DNA of 64,000 nucleotides from Spirometra erinaceieuropaei (lineage: Eukaryota > Platyhelminthes > Cestoda > Diphyllobothriidea > Diphyllobothriidae), in the NCBI GenBank assembly GCA_902702965.1, contig CACRXP010000306.1, positions 134,840 through 198,839 of the forward strand, written 5' to 3'. Under the pieces are notes generated by a model. It was not told the DNA's origin and did not search any database. It saw nothing but the letters and a program-made list of their open reading frames with translations. Below, in pieces: positions 1-13,400 of the stretch (positions within the stretch are counted from its first letter, which is position 1; each line of letters begins with the position of its first letter). Both the position numbers and the translations under genes were made by a program.

Positions 1-1132
1 CGGCAAACCATACAGGAGGACGCTGATTAGTCATACAATTTAGATTTGTAGGGTCGGACAGCTGGTACCCTTAGTCAGGCATATGAGCTCGCACGGATGT
101 CAGGGGTGAAATGTGCATGCGAATTACTGAAGGCTGAAGTTCGGGATCCAGTAGTCTGACAAGTCAGTGGACTTTGTTTTATCCCATCAGTAAGTGCTTC
201 CTAGTTCTGCACAGGAAACTGGCCTGCACGAACAGCTGTTACCGCTGTCAGGTAGTTGGGCGTTACCCTGGGCAGGAGAGAAAGAGGTTATGTCGACTGC
301 GATGAGTGTACGAGGTTGGGGCGTAGACCCGCCAGTGAGTCATTTGCATCCTACCTGAAGGAAGTGCCCTTTTACTGCCAGCGATCGGTCAGACTGCGGG
401 TATTCACGGTAGGTTGCTTCCACCTGGCTACGTAGTAATACTTCCGCTCAAATTACTTATCGAAAACCCTCATCCCCCACAGCTGGGAATTTTTACTGCA
501 TGAACTCGGTGGGAAGACCAGGAGGGAGAGGGGACGAGGAAGGAGGGAAAAATTGAGGATGGGAAAAGGAAGAGAGGGTACGGAAGAGGAGGAAGATGGC
601 AAACAGTCAATGGACCGGAAGATGTCGGCACAAGTACTAGCTAGAAGCTTCTTCGTTCCTGAACGCACTGATGCACAAAAAGGCATCAGGTAGACCGAAG
701 ACATTTTGTTGCGCACTGCACCATTGATGTTGCTTAGCTACTTTCTAACTCGTTTGAAAAAAAATGTTTCATAAAGCTTGTCAAGGAAGGTGCAGTCTCT
801 TGAATTTGCCGATGGAAAATATTATCAACAGTTCGACATAAGTTCCATATTAGAAACAATGTCGCCGAGGACGGCATTATTGTCATCGTCGCCAGCAGCA
901 CTGTGAAAACATATTCCTAAACGAACTTGACGCTCCCATGTGCTCTAAAGTCCTTTGGCCTTCGATGGTTGGGAGGCAAAGTAATCAGGGTCAACGAAAT
1001 ACCCTAACACTTAGAAGCAGACCGATGTGTGGTGACGTAACTTCGACTACGTGAACCTCCCATGGTTAGTTAGTACCGAAATATGTCTAATTCGTCTTGC
1101 GATGGAAATTCGTTTCAGGGCACAGGACTTAC
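1..1132. other. Left flank / intron after exon 12
   Basis: No convincing gene beyond exon 12. A purine-rich tract of about 90 bases (roughly 510-600) is pyrimidine-rich on the gene strand and could serve as the polypyrimidine tract of a terminal exon near 504 (see findings). Otherwise nothing identifiable. Confidence 0.4.
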
Positions 1133-1453
1133 CGAACTGGTAACAACCGCAGGGGCCTCCTCAACTTGAGGTGCAAACCAGCGCACATGGGCGGTCTTCT
1201 TGGCTTTCTGGTCGGGAGCTGCCCATTCCACGCCAGCGGCAGCCATCCTGGCAACTAGAGTGTCGTGTGTGGCGATGGGATCCTCCTGTGCCGTCAGCAA
1301 TGTTTTGTGTGGATTGACAACCTCAATATCGGAGTCTTCCTCATCCCTACTGAGTAATGTGACACTGCGCTGGAGTCGTCGTGGCTGCGGGTAGATTGTG
1401 GGCACGAGAGGGGCTGCCACGGCTGAAACTGGGTTGTCGCCGCTTGAAGTCTT
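1133..1453 (-). CDS. Coiled-coil gene, exon 12 (last confidently read)
   Basis: 107 codons, phase 0 at both ends. The acceptor is TTTGTGTTCATTTCAG|AAG; the donor is TCG|GTAAGT. The product is Pro/Ala/Val-rich with a basic stretch (YPQPRRLQRSVTLLSRDEED), the acidic SDIEVV, and a Trp-containing segment (ARMAAAGVEWAAPDQKAKK, then HVRWFAPQVEEAP). If the donor were not used, a TGA at 1115-1117 would end the protein six codons later (VSPVP). A GTAAGT donor this good suggests at least one further exon to the left. Confidence 0.78.
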
Positions 1454-4400
1454 CTGAAATGAACACAAAGACGGTGCTTCTTGTAACAGACCCCGCGAAG
1501 ACAGACCGCTTGACGGCATCATACTTTTGTAGATTCTGCTAACTTACACAATTGGCAGCGGGGATAGACCGAGAGTGACAAACATCACAATCAAACAGAA
1601 CAGTCACCAGTCAGCTGACGAAATATTGATAAACATGAACAACCCTCCAAGTCAAAAACTTCCCAAGAGGAATAAAGGTTTAAATGTTCAACGGAATATC
1701 GGCAAAACACGTGTCTGGGTTCTGAGGTAGCACCCGTGCTGTCAAGTATGGTATATCGTGCAACCTATGTAATTTCGACTTCGTACGGCAATTCGGCCAG
1801 CAAGATGAACACTGTCCCCAAGTGTGCGTGCATACCTACAGCCATAGTTAGGATCCGCGGCCCAAAGTGAAGAGAATTAACATGAATTGCTAAAGGGACC
1901 TGAGATCAAACCTTAAATTCCTTCAGTCCAACGAAAATTAAACTAGAAATAGTCATCCTAATTCTCCTTGCTCTTTCCACAGGACAGTAATAAAAAAGGA
2001 AAAAAATCGAGATTTTAGCGGAGATATAACTAGGAGAGTATTAATAACAGTACCAGATCTGTAAGAGCCAGTAACCGAATGGGCAAAGAAGACTGATGAT
2101 TAATAGGAACGATCGGCAGCGTCACTTATGGCGCTAAGGGCAACAAGAGCGTTGTCGGTGGCAATTCTGATATGCATGGTAGTAGTGAGGATAGTTTGTC
2201 CTTTAGACACGACAGTGATTATGAATATGCCTGGGTACAAGGAGCAGTCTGTGTACACTGAGACTTGCATAACAATAGGCTCGCTTACCTACAATACCCA
2301 ATAAATAAATGCTGCCAGGGCAGCTGGAGACGGGCATGGGTGTAGTAGCTACTTGAAAATATGTCTCCTTGTAAGAACGCTTCAATACGGCTGGCTCCCC
2401 GAACATCCCCATTAACCCTCTATATTTCACTCGTCAGTCCAAGCGGTTTTGATGTGTCTACTGGGCTAATAAGAGTTTCGTGAAAGTTTGGTACGGGCTG
2501 CAGCCAGGGCGGAACAACCAACTCGCGCAGGTAGACACTAGATGTGACTGTTAATCTACCTGCGGCGCGCCCAGTACCTCTCTACAGGAGCATAACCAAT
2601 AACAGCGTCAGCAACAACATCAGGAAAAAAGAGGAGCTCTTCTGTCCGCAGCAGTGGCCATAGAAATATCAGTAGAAACAGTAGTTGCTCACCGAAGGTG
2701 TCGGAGTGTGAGTTTCACTATGCTGTGAGAGGCCAATTTCGTCACAACTCACATCCGTATCGTTGGCTGTGTCAATGGTTCGGTCGACCAGCGGTAATGG
2801 GTCACGACTGTTTTCATCTAGATCAGTAAATTCTTCACCCTGCAAAATAGAAGGGTAATAAAGTCAGTTGTGTTCCGTCAAATCATGAGTCCGCAGTTCC
2901 TGGATGTAAGGGTTTTTGGGAAAAACATCTTCAAGACAGATAGAAGAATTTATTGTTTCATATGCGAACAATTCTCAAAGAAGGATGTGATGGTTGTTAG
3001 GGATGAACGAACATAGTGCGAGGGTTGTTCGGGAGAAAATAGGCTCTAAGAGCACTAACTACGAGAATCTTAATCACTGGCCGTGTACAACCAGTCTTAT
3101 CTCAACCCGAAACTCAACGTTTTCTGTCTAATTCTGGTGTATGGCCTGCTAATGACAGTTTTTAGACCTAATGATTCTAGATTCCTTAACGCTGCCCACT
3201 GCGCTCAAAAAGGGCTCATAAGAAACGGAACACTCTGGTCAGCGTACGATATGCTCTCTAAGGTAGGAGTTGTTAACATTGCCGATCAACATACTGTGAA
3301 TCAGTATTTGCTGGCGCTGTGCTGAGCATGTTCGGACCGTTGTGAGACGTCCGATGCAGCACATGTGAGCTGCGTGTCCTGAATGGAGTCCCGTTGGGCT
3401 GCAAGGCTCATTTGTGTTTCTAAGCTGCTCAAGGCCTGCTCCGCAGGAACAGTGATCTGATACGTTCATGTGCTGTCCGCAATGTAGAGATATATTTATC
3501 CAGATGATGAATTATGCTCGAGCTTGCGTAAAGTCGTGGTAAGTCGGAAAAATCAGCCTTTTGATTCGAAGATTATATTGACGCCTCCAACCAAAATAAA
3601 CGCAAGCCGGGCTAGCTACGCCGGGCACTAACATTACTGTACTCTAGGCGAAAATTCCCCCTGGTAGAAGGGCGCTCACTGACCGTGCTATGGAACCCAC
3701 TCATTTCGCCGCTTCCACATATAGCGCATGTATTTACGAACTTTACTGGTTCTGTTTGAGTCAGAGGCGGCAAACAAAGCCTTGTGGGCTAATCTAAGAA
3801 ACTGATAATTCCAGCTGCCCTATGTATCTATTTCTTATCAAACTAACGCGCACACATTGGCGCTTAGCCGAAGATGGCAATGATACCGAAAAGAGGGATC
3901 GGGAGGGCATGAGAGCACACTAGGTGGACGGGATGCCAAATATTCGATATTGTAAATTTGAGACCGGAATTACGCTAACTTCAGTTGAACTGTTTAAATA
4001 CTATCGCAAATTGTAACTGATCCGCCGTTGGACAGCAAACATTATTACTAACAGTAGCATACTAGCAGTGGTCGCAGCATAATTGTTGTGAAAATGAAAT
4101 TTTCGCAGGAAACAGAAAACTGCGAATGCACCAGCGAGAAGAACCTTGGGGCTGCACTGACGTGAATTGTTCGACTTTAAAAAAAACTAGCCTCGCGTGG
4201 CAATTTTTACCCAGCATAAACTAAGCCTATGCCAAGTACGGCGTGCCTTTTTACTTAGGCGATTTAGAAGGCTGGTGCAAAACAATGAATTCCAATCTGG
4301 GCTTTTGGAGAAACATAAAGTGAAGACTCGACACCTAAAAGATAATTATCCAAAACGCTTGATAGCTTTTTCTAACTTATTTTTTAAAATATGATTGTAA

Positions 4401-7400
4401 ATAAAGTAACACGCACAAGACGTACAAGTGCAGCGTTTGCGCTCGCGCAAATTTAGGCGCACACCAGCAAAGCAGTAAGAGTAGCAAGCGAACATCGGAT
4501 GTCATAATGAAAAGATCCCAAATGCAAAAAGTTACCGCGCACTGCATGCTGCAAACTTCGTCTGACCTAACCTTTACTCGGATAGAGCAGTTAATTTCAT
4601 GTCAATTAGCCGATTTTTGCAAACGGTGCCGGTTTGATCAAATACAACTTGAGATAGCAACTTATCAAGCATATGCTACGCATAACTTGACAAGTAAGTT
4701 ATGGAGAAGAACACTTTATATGAAAAGATGACTTATTACTCGGCTCAGACAAAATTTGCCGACGGTCCATAACTCGGACGGAAAGGAAATTCGGGTATGT
4801 GTGCAAAAAATTAATAGTAATTGCACTACATAAAAAATTCGTTTTTTAAAAGAGTCCGGTTTTATGATTACTATCAGCAGGTAAATCTTGAGACAACATG
4901 TGAAAATCCCGGTTGTTGCTGCTCTGAAAAGGCTACAAAGCCCCCTAGAAATACTTAGCCGTAGACACCTGGTGTGTGATCAAGAACAATATTCCCATTG
5001 TGTATGCAGAGCAAGCAAAAGAAGAAAAGTGGTTAACAACTTGCCTGATCCGCTGAGTCAGCGGTCCTATTATTCGAACAGATTATGTGACAGTTCTTAT
5101 CCAATGGGTTCAGCGACCCCTGTAAAGCAAACGGAAAACGTGGATAGAATGTAGCCACGGGTGACAGGATTTGGAGTAAAGGTGACTATCTTAGGGTGTA
5201 AAACTGAAAAGCTTTGGTGGACACACAGAAACTTGACCGAAAAAGCAATTAAAGAGAAGGCAAGTAGTAGGTGCATAGTTATCTATCAAACGACAAACAT
5301 GTCGGACATTTCCAATAGAAGCGAAGAGACGAGTCCCAGGAAGCAGTCTTGAAGAAGACACGATCGCCGGGACAAGAGCTTTATTAGCCTGACGTTTCGG
5401 ATTCCTGCTCGAATCCATCGGATATTCCCAGGATTGTGAACGAGCCCGATGTTAAAAATTTAACGGAGTAGAAGCGGCAGAAACAGTCCAGTAGTTCTCA
5501 GAGAAAAAGAGCTCAAAAACTTACAGGGTACGTACAATCAGTGACACAACTCCGTATGCCTAGCATCCTTATCTAGTTTGGAGACCGAAAATGGGACGAT
5601 GACAACCGGAAGGATTCAGAAACTAATGGGACAAGCAATACAAAGAAGATCTTGGTAGGTCAACTGTTACTTTAAAAGCTAAGGTGCTGACCTGCTGATA
5701 GATATTTATTGGGGCTTGGGGGGGGGTCAAAATGGCATACCTTGGAGGATTCTTGGCGGCTATTTGATGCGGTAAAAGGCTCCTTGACATGCGCAAACTC
5801 ACTACCGTCGTCGTCAGGTAAGTCGGTTCCAAACACTGCTGAGTGAAAGTTCTGAAACTCTTGCAGGAAGCTCTTGTCACCAGACAAGTCTTGGCAGTCT
5901 TCGCTGTTTAGGATGCTAACTTGAAGTGGAGTTCCGAAATTCTGCATCTGTATAAAGTAACACCGACTTCTGGTTTGCCTTCGAATAAAAATTAAAAAAG
6001 CTGTGTTTAGAAGACCAGAATCCCTGTGTGAAATACAAGCCGAAGGTCAAGACTACTGGGTCCTGTGAACGTGACCAATATTGGCTACGGTCAAAACGAC
6101 TCAACAAATAAATACGATCAGAAGAACGAAAAAAATGTATCGTTAAGTAATACAAAGGGTTGCAAAGGGTTTAGTGTATTTAATATTAATAAATGCACAA
6201 AGATAAACTCGTAAGTCTGCTATAACCCGAGCAGTTCCAGCCACCAAAATGTTAGGAAGGATAATGTGGGAGGGGGACGTGAAAACGTTCGGGTGCAGAT
6301 CAACATGACCGCAAAGTTATTCCAAACGTCCCAAGAGGCATCTATAAAATGAGTTACAAAAAATCTAAGAGGAGGACTGAAAAGGCTAATTAGTAAGCAT
6401 ACGTATGCTTACCAATTATAACGTACATAAGTTTGCTATCGATAGATCGACCTGCAGATCTTCAGGTTAGTGTACTTAAATAATAAAAGAAATGGACAAA
6501 TGTTCAATTTCTATCCAAGCAAGATGTATAGTGGTCTAAGAAAAATTTATTAAAAGCAAGCACGTGTGCACTAATCAGTCTTTCGATCGAATCCACAAGA
6601 TGATACAACTATATCGAAGAAGTACCATACTAGGGAAAACTTGGACCGACGGTGACCGCGTTACGTAAACCAAACGTACCTTAGTGAAAATTAAAAACGA
6701 TCAATTACTCATTCATATACAAGTGTCTCCATGGGACCATTTATCGCAAGTCCGGAGCAAACTCAGAGATGCGCTGCAAATTCAACTTTTGCTCCTGATA
6801 TCCAAGGTCAGGCTGATTAAGTCGAAGAAGGGGTTAATTCGTTTATTCGTATAAACCTAGCTTAAAGTTTATGCATATAGGACTTACCTGTAATTTTCCT
6901 TCACTTTATTGAAGTAAAGTACTGCATATTCTTTCAAAGTATTCGCACTTATTGGAGACCAAATCGCGTATTAATGGGAAATTGTGGCATCATGATATGC
7001 GGCAGATATACAGAAAACCTGTACAAACCAATGGCAGTATAAGAGATGACGAGAATGAAAAAGAAGTCAGAGAGGTTGCAGAAAACTGTGCGGGCGAGAA
7101 AGGGAACTCACACAGATACCATGACATGTTAACCGTGGTGACCGGCAATGTCAAGCATGTGCCGCCACACCCAGCTAGGATCCCACGATGTGGAAGTGCC
7201 ATGAAGGCCACATTAAGAAGTAGTCATTGCAGCCTAATTCTTAGACCACTAGTCGGCCGCTCTATATAGACGCACAACACCAAGCCGACTGCGAGGTCCA
7301 AGTTATTCAGCCAGTTGGCAACCTTCTATGCCTCGACTTTTAGCGCACCGTGATAATCTCATGCGCAACGGATTCTTTATGGTGAGGAAAGAGCGTTGAG

Positions 7401-10400
7401 TCATAGACCTCACCCTCCTTTCTCATTCCCAGATCCTGTCATTGTTCGAGCCGGTCAGTTTGCAGGAGTGTGGAATGGGCGCTGTGGCTGACATCTTGTG
7501 ACCGTATCTGAGCGCTCTTCATACACGACCTGGCCCCCCCAAACACAAACGCCAGGATTTCGCATAACTAGGGGTGGGCGGCATGCATATCACATGAGTT
7601 GGACTGCCAGAAGTCGCGGAAGGCGTACTGGGTTAAACGGCCGCATTGTTTGATAATTACGTCGTCAAGTCCTCTCTTGCCCCTGGCAACCAACCGAGTC
7701 TAATGCGAAGAGCTGTATTCGAGTCGAAACCGAACCATGGTCTTGCAAAAACCTTAAGCGCAGAATTAAGCACAAATTTCAGAAGATTTCTTATAAGCAG
7801 AGACTCCTTACGCGACTATAAAAGGATGATAGATTATTCTGAGCGTGTAGGTATGCGAAAATATAATTTTTAGGGAGCCATGGAAAATGTACATGCGAAT
7901 TTTGCTCAAAATGTTCGCATATTGCTCCGGTTCAAAACGAAGTCAATGGCCTTAAGTAGGGTTCGGTATTTCTTTTCCCCTGTGTTTAATGGTAATAAAG
8001 TAGGAAAGGGATTATCATTAACAATGTTGATTCTGGACGGAACCTAAATTGCAGGCCAGATTTGCACTTGAATGTAACACATCATTTTAAGCCGACATTT
8101 ATTATCTCTCAAGGATGCAGAATGCAACGAAAAACATAACAATTTCCATTATTTGATCAGTTTTCTTCAGAAATGCAGCTTTGCGCCAATGAGCAGGGGA
8201 TTCTCATTCTCTCGATTGAGATTGATGTACGACGCTCATTGGTCAACCTCTGTATCCTTAATTACTCGAAAGCTGTATCCCTGAGCAGGGGTTATTTTGA
8301 TATATCGGATGTTATCGGGCACATTTGGAGTGGTGGCGGATATTCAGTGATCAGTTTAAGACATATGTCCGCCAAATAGCGTTTTGGAATTGGAAGTGTA
8401 GCCCTTGCAGGCGGTTGAAAATAGACTGCTACTGCATGCGTGGAAGCAAAAAGACAAGGGAGACTTTTAGTCCACCCTGCTCGGGCAGCCGCAACCAACC
8501 ACATCCGTGAATGACTTTTTATCCGAAAATCCCTCAGTTTTTAATAATTGACCTTTTGTAAATCCAACCATGTACCGTTAACCCCGAAGCACGTTGTCAT
8601 GTAAGATGAGATTGGAAATACTAAGAATGGTTGGAGACGTTCACCGACTGGTTCAGGGCCTGTACTTGGCCTTTGCGCCTTAGGTATCAATTTGGATCCC
8701 CTTTTGGTCAGTCGCAAAGCCACCAGAAATATGTGAGGAGGAATAATGTTGACATAGAGTACAAAGTCTGGGATGAACATTTCTGAATTTTTACCCCGTT
8801 TCCATCAGCCACACCCCACTAGAGGCCTGGGTATCCTTTATTTGGACCGGGAGATTTTTTCACTTATTGACCATCTCGTTCCCGCAGTTCCGGGACTTAC
8901 TGTTTTACGGGGGCCACTTTTCCCTGCCGGTTGTTATCACGAATATAAAGAATGGTTGATGTGTGTTCATTGATCAGGTTAGTGCATACGTCGATTCCGT
9001 TGTGCTTTTAGCTCAATCTCAGTCCCTCGCAGTCAGTCGCACAACGGCCAATAGCATATGCGGAGCAGCAGAAGGGGGCCTGCAATTGCCATTTATGGTT
9101 TGTTACTTCATTTGGATGGTCATAACAAGGCAGGTCAACCCGTTTTATTCTTAGCCATTGAGTCTTCAGAATTTCAACACTGTTTCATTGAGACAGAGTG
9201 CAGTTGTCCAGGTGGTCGTGCTCGGGAACATCAAATATTGTGCGAGTGTGTCCATCGATTAGGTTAAAGGACACAGTTGTCCCATTACAGCCTGGGGCTC
9301 AATCTGGTTCCCTCGTAGGCAGTCGCATAGAGGTCGATAGAGCATGCAAGGAAGCACTGTCAAGGACAAGGAGACCTTACATGGTCATCAGTCTATAGTC
9401 AGCCCTTGTTAGCCAGTAAACCCACCCGCATGTCCAGATGATTGTGCGGTCAGCCTGACTTACTTTTTAACCATTGACTCCTATTTAGCTCATTGTTCTG
9501 CCATTTAACTGAGATCCAGATGGATTACCGATTGTAATCCGCAATAATAAAATGTTAGAAGGACATTTGTCGATCCGATTGGAGCACAGGCTCGTCCAAT
9601 GGGTCCTGAGGCTTCATCAGGAGAACTTGTAGGCAATCACAAAGTGACAGGCACTGTATTTAAACAAGCAGAACCAATAAAATCGAAGGTGCTTGGCACG
9701 GCACTTTAGGATCGCTAACACACATAAATTAATCTTTATGAACTTCATGTTTGAATGACTTTAATCAGTCTAAAGCACAACCAACAACCAAGGGTCCGTT
9801 TTCCTTTTAGTTGTGCTCAGGAATACTAAGAATGTTAGAAGGGCGCACACCGACTATGTTTTGGCACGGGTGCGATCCGTTGCACTAATAAGCTTAACCA
9901 AGAGTCCTTGTAGGCAGTCACATAACGACCAGCAGTTTATTCCAATAAATCCAATCGAAAAAATCAAGGAGTCCTGAATGGCCATTTTTAGACTGTTAGC
10001 CTAAGCCAATCAGTCCTACTGAAACCCAGGTTTGGACAAGCTGACAGTCAAAGTCGTTTTGCTGAACAGGTTATGCCACGGGCTCTTCCACTGAGCATTA
10101 GAGCTCATACTGAAGCCTCGCCGTCAACTTTGTGACGATCAGTGGTTCAGAAGGAGTACCGACAAAGGACCATACCGAGACGGGCAACAAATGGACAAAA
10201 TTCTGGGAGCACTGCCCTATGAAACCAGACTGTCAACTCTTAACCTGTTCTCCCCTTATCACAAGCAGCTACGCAATGATTTTATACTAAAATTTAGCAT
10301 TGTAGACGGCATAGTCTAATGCTTATTTCCCAGTGGTTTTTCACTCAAGCTAACACGCCCACTCTGTGCGGTCATCCCCTAGAACTGCGCGCAGGTAAAG

Positions 10401-13400
10401 CAAGGATCAATGGACGAAAGTTCCTTTTAGGTAACAGAGTGGTCGCAGCTTGGAATGCCCTGACGACTGGTGTAGTACTCTCCTCCTGTGTGGATTCATT
10501 TAAGTGTTGACTGGACGGGTATCAAGCTTCCCAATGATCAGCCACACTTTCACTCGCATAACCCGTCACCAAATTATACATGTGTATACTACTTACAATG
10601 AGTGAGTAACCGTTCATGTTTATTTTGTAGACTAACTGGCTGTTGTCTGCCTTTCGCATGCAATTATGTACAAAATCTCTTTCTCAGACGTTCTGTAACT
10701 ACTAGGGAGCTTAAATTCGTTCGCTTATATTTCCCTTCATAAAAATGAACTGAACTGAACTGAAAGAGAAAAGGGAGCCTCAGGTGGCCATTTCTGACCT
10801 ATTGGCCCTCTTCATCCCACAATACTCAACCTAGTGTCTGGATGTTCTGGCAGTCGGACCAGGGTCCTCTTTGAAACACTGAACCTTAAGCAATCAAAAG
10901 TTTTGCCACTGGATCATTGGCGTCTTTTCCTCTTGGTTATGATTGGCAATATAAATAGTGATGGGAGGTCGTTCACCGATCAGGATAAGACACTTGCTTA
11001 CCCAGTTGCGTCTTCGGGGTTTGGTCTGGTGTCCAATCAGTCGGTCACATATCAACCTATAGTGTGTTCAGAGAAAGGACAAACGGACCTCGGGATGGCA
11101 TTCCTGGCATTTTAGCCACTATCAGTCAACTTAACTCAACCGCATGTCTGGATGACCGGGTATTCGAACGCGGGATTTCTTTCAATAATTACGCTTCTTA
11201 TATTAAGTTCGTTGTCCCTTATTATAGCTATGATATTGCGTCTAATTTCGCATTTAAAATGGTTGCAGAAATGGATTAAAATGACGCAGCAGTGTTCCCT
11301 TTCGGCTTGAATTCCAAAAATGTATTAAGTTTTCCAGGTCGAAAAATCTGAAATTTAGTGTAGTAATATTTGTCGTATTTATTGGAAAAGAGAATATAAT
11401 CATTTCTTCCAGGCAGTATGGTGAAAAATGAGATATCGGTCAGTAGGCATCACTCTGCGCAATAGTAGATGGATAACAATATGACCTTGTCCATACATTA
11501 TGGTATTTCAAAAGAAAAGACCTTGTATCTTGGGAAACTTAGAAAAAAAACGAGTTAAATTAGTATTATTCTGCTCCAAAATGAATGGCAAGGACGTGTC
11601 CAGTTCTAAATCGCGACTCATATACAGAAATAATTTAATTTCCCATGACGAACTGTTTCACTTTTCCATCGATAGGAAATGATCTATTGTACAACACTCT
11701 CATATAATGTTGAATTTCGATAGTTACGAATTGCATATTCCAATGAATGCGTATTGCAATGAACCAGAATGAAAGATAAATGACAGTTCGACCATCGATT
11801 TCGATTATGTCCGCCGTGTGCCCCACAGCTGCAGCAGCGGTGGGAGCAGGGACGGTGACTTACGCAGGGGTTTATAGTGCCGGTAGACTTGCGCTGCATC
11901 TACCTACACTCTTTCCTCCTCCCTCGCCCGAGCCCGGTGTCAAGACAGAGTCAAGAAGACCGGAGACGGGGGAGGCCGCAGGTGGATGGCTCGGACGGGT
12001 CCTCGCCTTGGCGCTCCACTCCGCACCCCCTGGTCCACACAATAACCAGGATTTCAACCAACACAACTGAGTTTGGAGGCTGGCACGGCCGAGGCCGCAC
12101 CTAGGCGTGCCGCCGACGCCTGGCTCGGATCGCACACTGTGGTGGGAGTGCCATAAAGGCCACATTAAGAAGGAGCCATTGCAGCCTGACTCTCAGACCC
12201 CCACCAGTCGAGGAGGAGGTCAAAGTTATCCCGTCAGTTGGAAACCTTCCAAGCCACAGCTTTTAGCGCACCGTGATAGCTTCAAGCGCGTCAGATTGTT
12301 TATAGTGAGGAGAAAATGCGCTGAGTCGTCGACATCACTCTCCCTTCCCATTCCCACACCGCAGCCGCTGTCCAAGCCGGTCAGCAGACAGGAGTGGGAA
12401 ATGGGCGCGGTGGCTGGCATGATCGACTGACCATGACTGCGCGCGCCACGAGCACGACCTGCCCCCCCCCCCCCACTGTGAGCTGTATAAAGTTTTATAT
12501 TCCGATGGAATGACAAAGCTCGTTGCCAGAATTAATGAAACGTTTTATGACTTTGCCACATCCCATTGAATTTCGTAAACGGACTTCCTTTTGCCGGGCG
12601 AAATGAATGGAAGTTCAGACTCCGACCGGCGATCAATGATCTATAGTCCGTTGTCCCACGCGATACGGTTGACAGGTCAAATTCCAGTTTGCTCAACTCA
12701 GTTCACTTTTACTAAGGGAAAGATAGGTGAACGCCTTTTAACTCCCCATTCGTTATTGACTGTCATAAGCACCAATAGGTGGAAAATTGAAAAAAAAATG
12801 GTTGGCATAATTGCAGGCGAAGAGGGCAGCCATCTGCTAGTATAAGAAGGACAAACATAAATATCTACTCACCCACTGCAAGTAGCACAGACATATGTGA
12901 GTTCGGCGACTTGTTATGTTGTGCGTGTGTGGGTCGTAACTTGAATGCTTGATGCGTGTAGAGTTTGCACTTAAATGAATCCAAACAGGAGGACAGTACA
13001 GCATCAGTAGTCAGGGTGTTCCACGCTGAAACCTCTCTGTTACTGGAAGAAAACTTTCGTTTACTGATCCTTGCTTTAACTGCGCGTCGTTTCAGGGAAT
13101 GATCGCACAAAGGGGGCGCGCTAGCACGAGTGAAAAATCGCTGGGGACAAAGCAACAGTCCAGGCCATTCGGGATGCGGAAGGTTAGTTTGAGGGTACCG
13201 CGTAGCTGCCTGTGGGAATGGGGAAAAAAGTTGAGAGCTGACAGTCTGTTTTCATAGGGCGGTGCTCCCAGACATTTTGTCATTTTTGTCGCCCGCCTCT
13301 GGGCCCTCTCTCTTTGGCAGTCCGAGGTCTCCATGCCTGCATGGCGTATTCTTTATGCGACTAAACTAAGATGCCAAGTATTTTTAAAAAAACTGTCCTT

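Noticed and set aside
6886..6960. Extra exon ending at TTACAG|GTAAGT on the minus strand (LKEYAVLYFNKVKENY)
   Set aside because: The donor is strong and the peptide looks plausible, but it would end in phase 2, which does not join exon 10 (phase 0), and no good acceptor precedes it. Left out, though an alternative isoform cannot be excluded.
11872..12165. Pair of ~97-residue ORFs on both strands
   Set aside because: They lie in an R1 repeat and are not conserved in other R1 copies.
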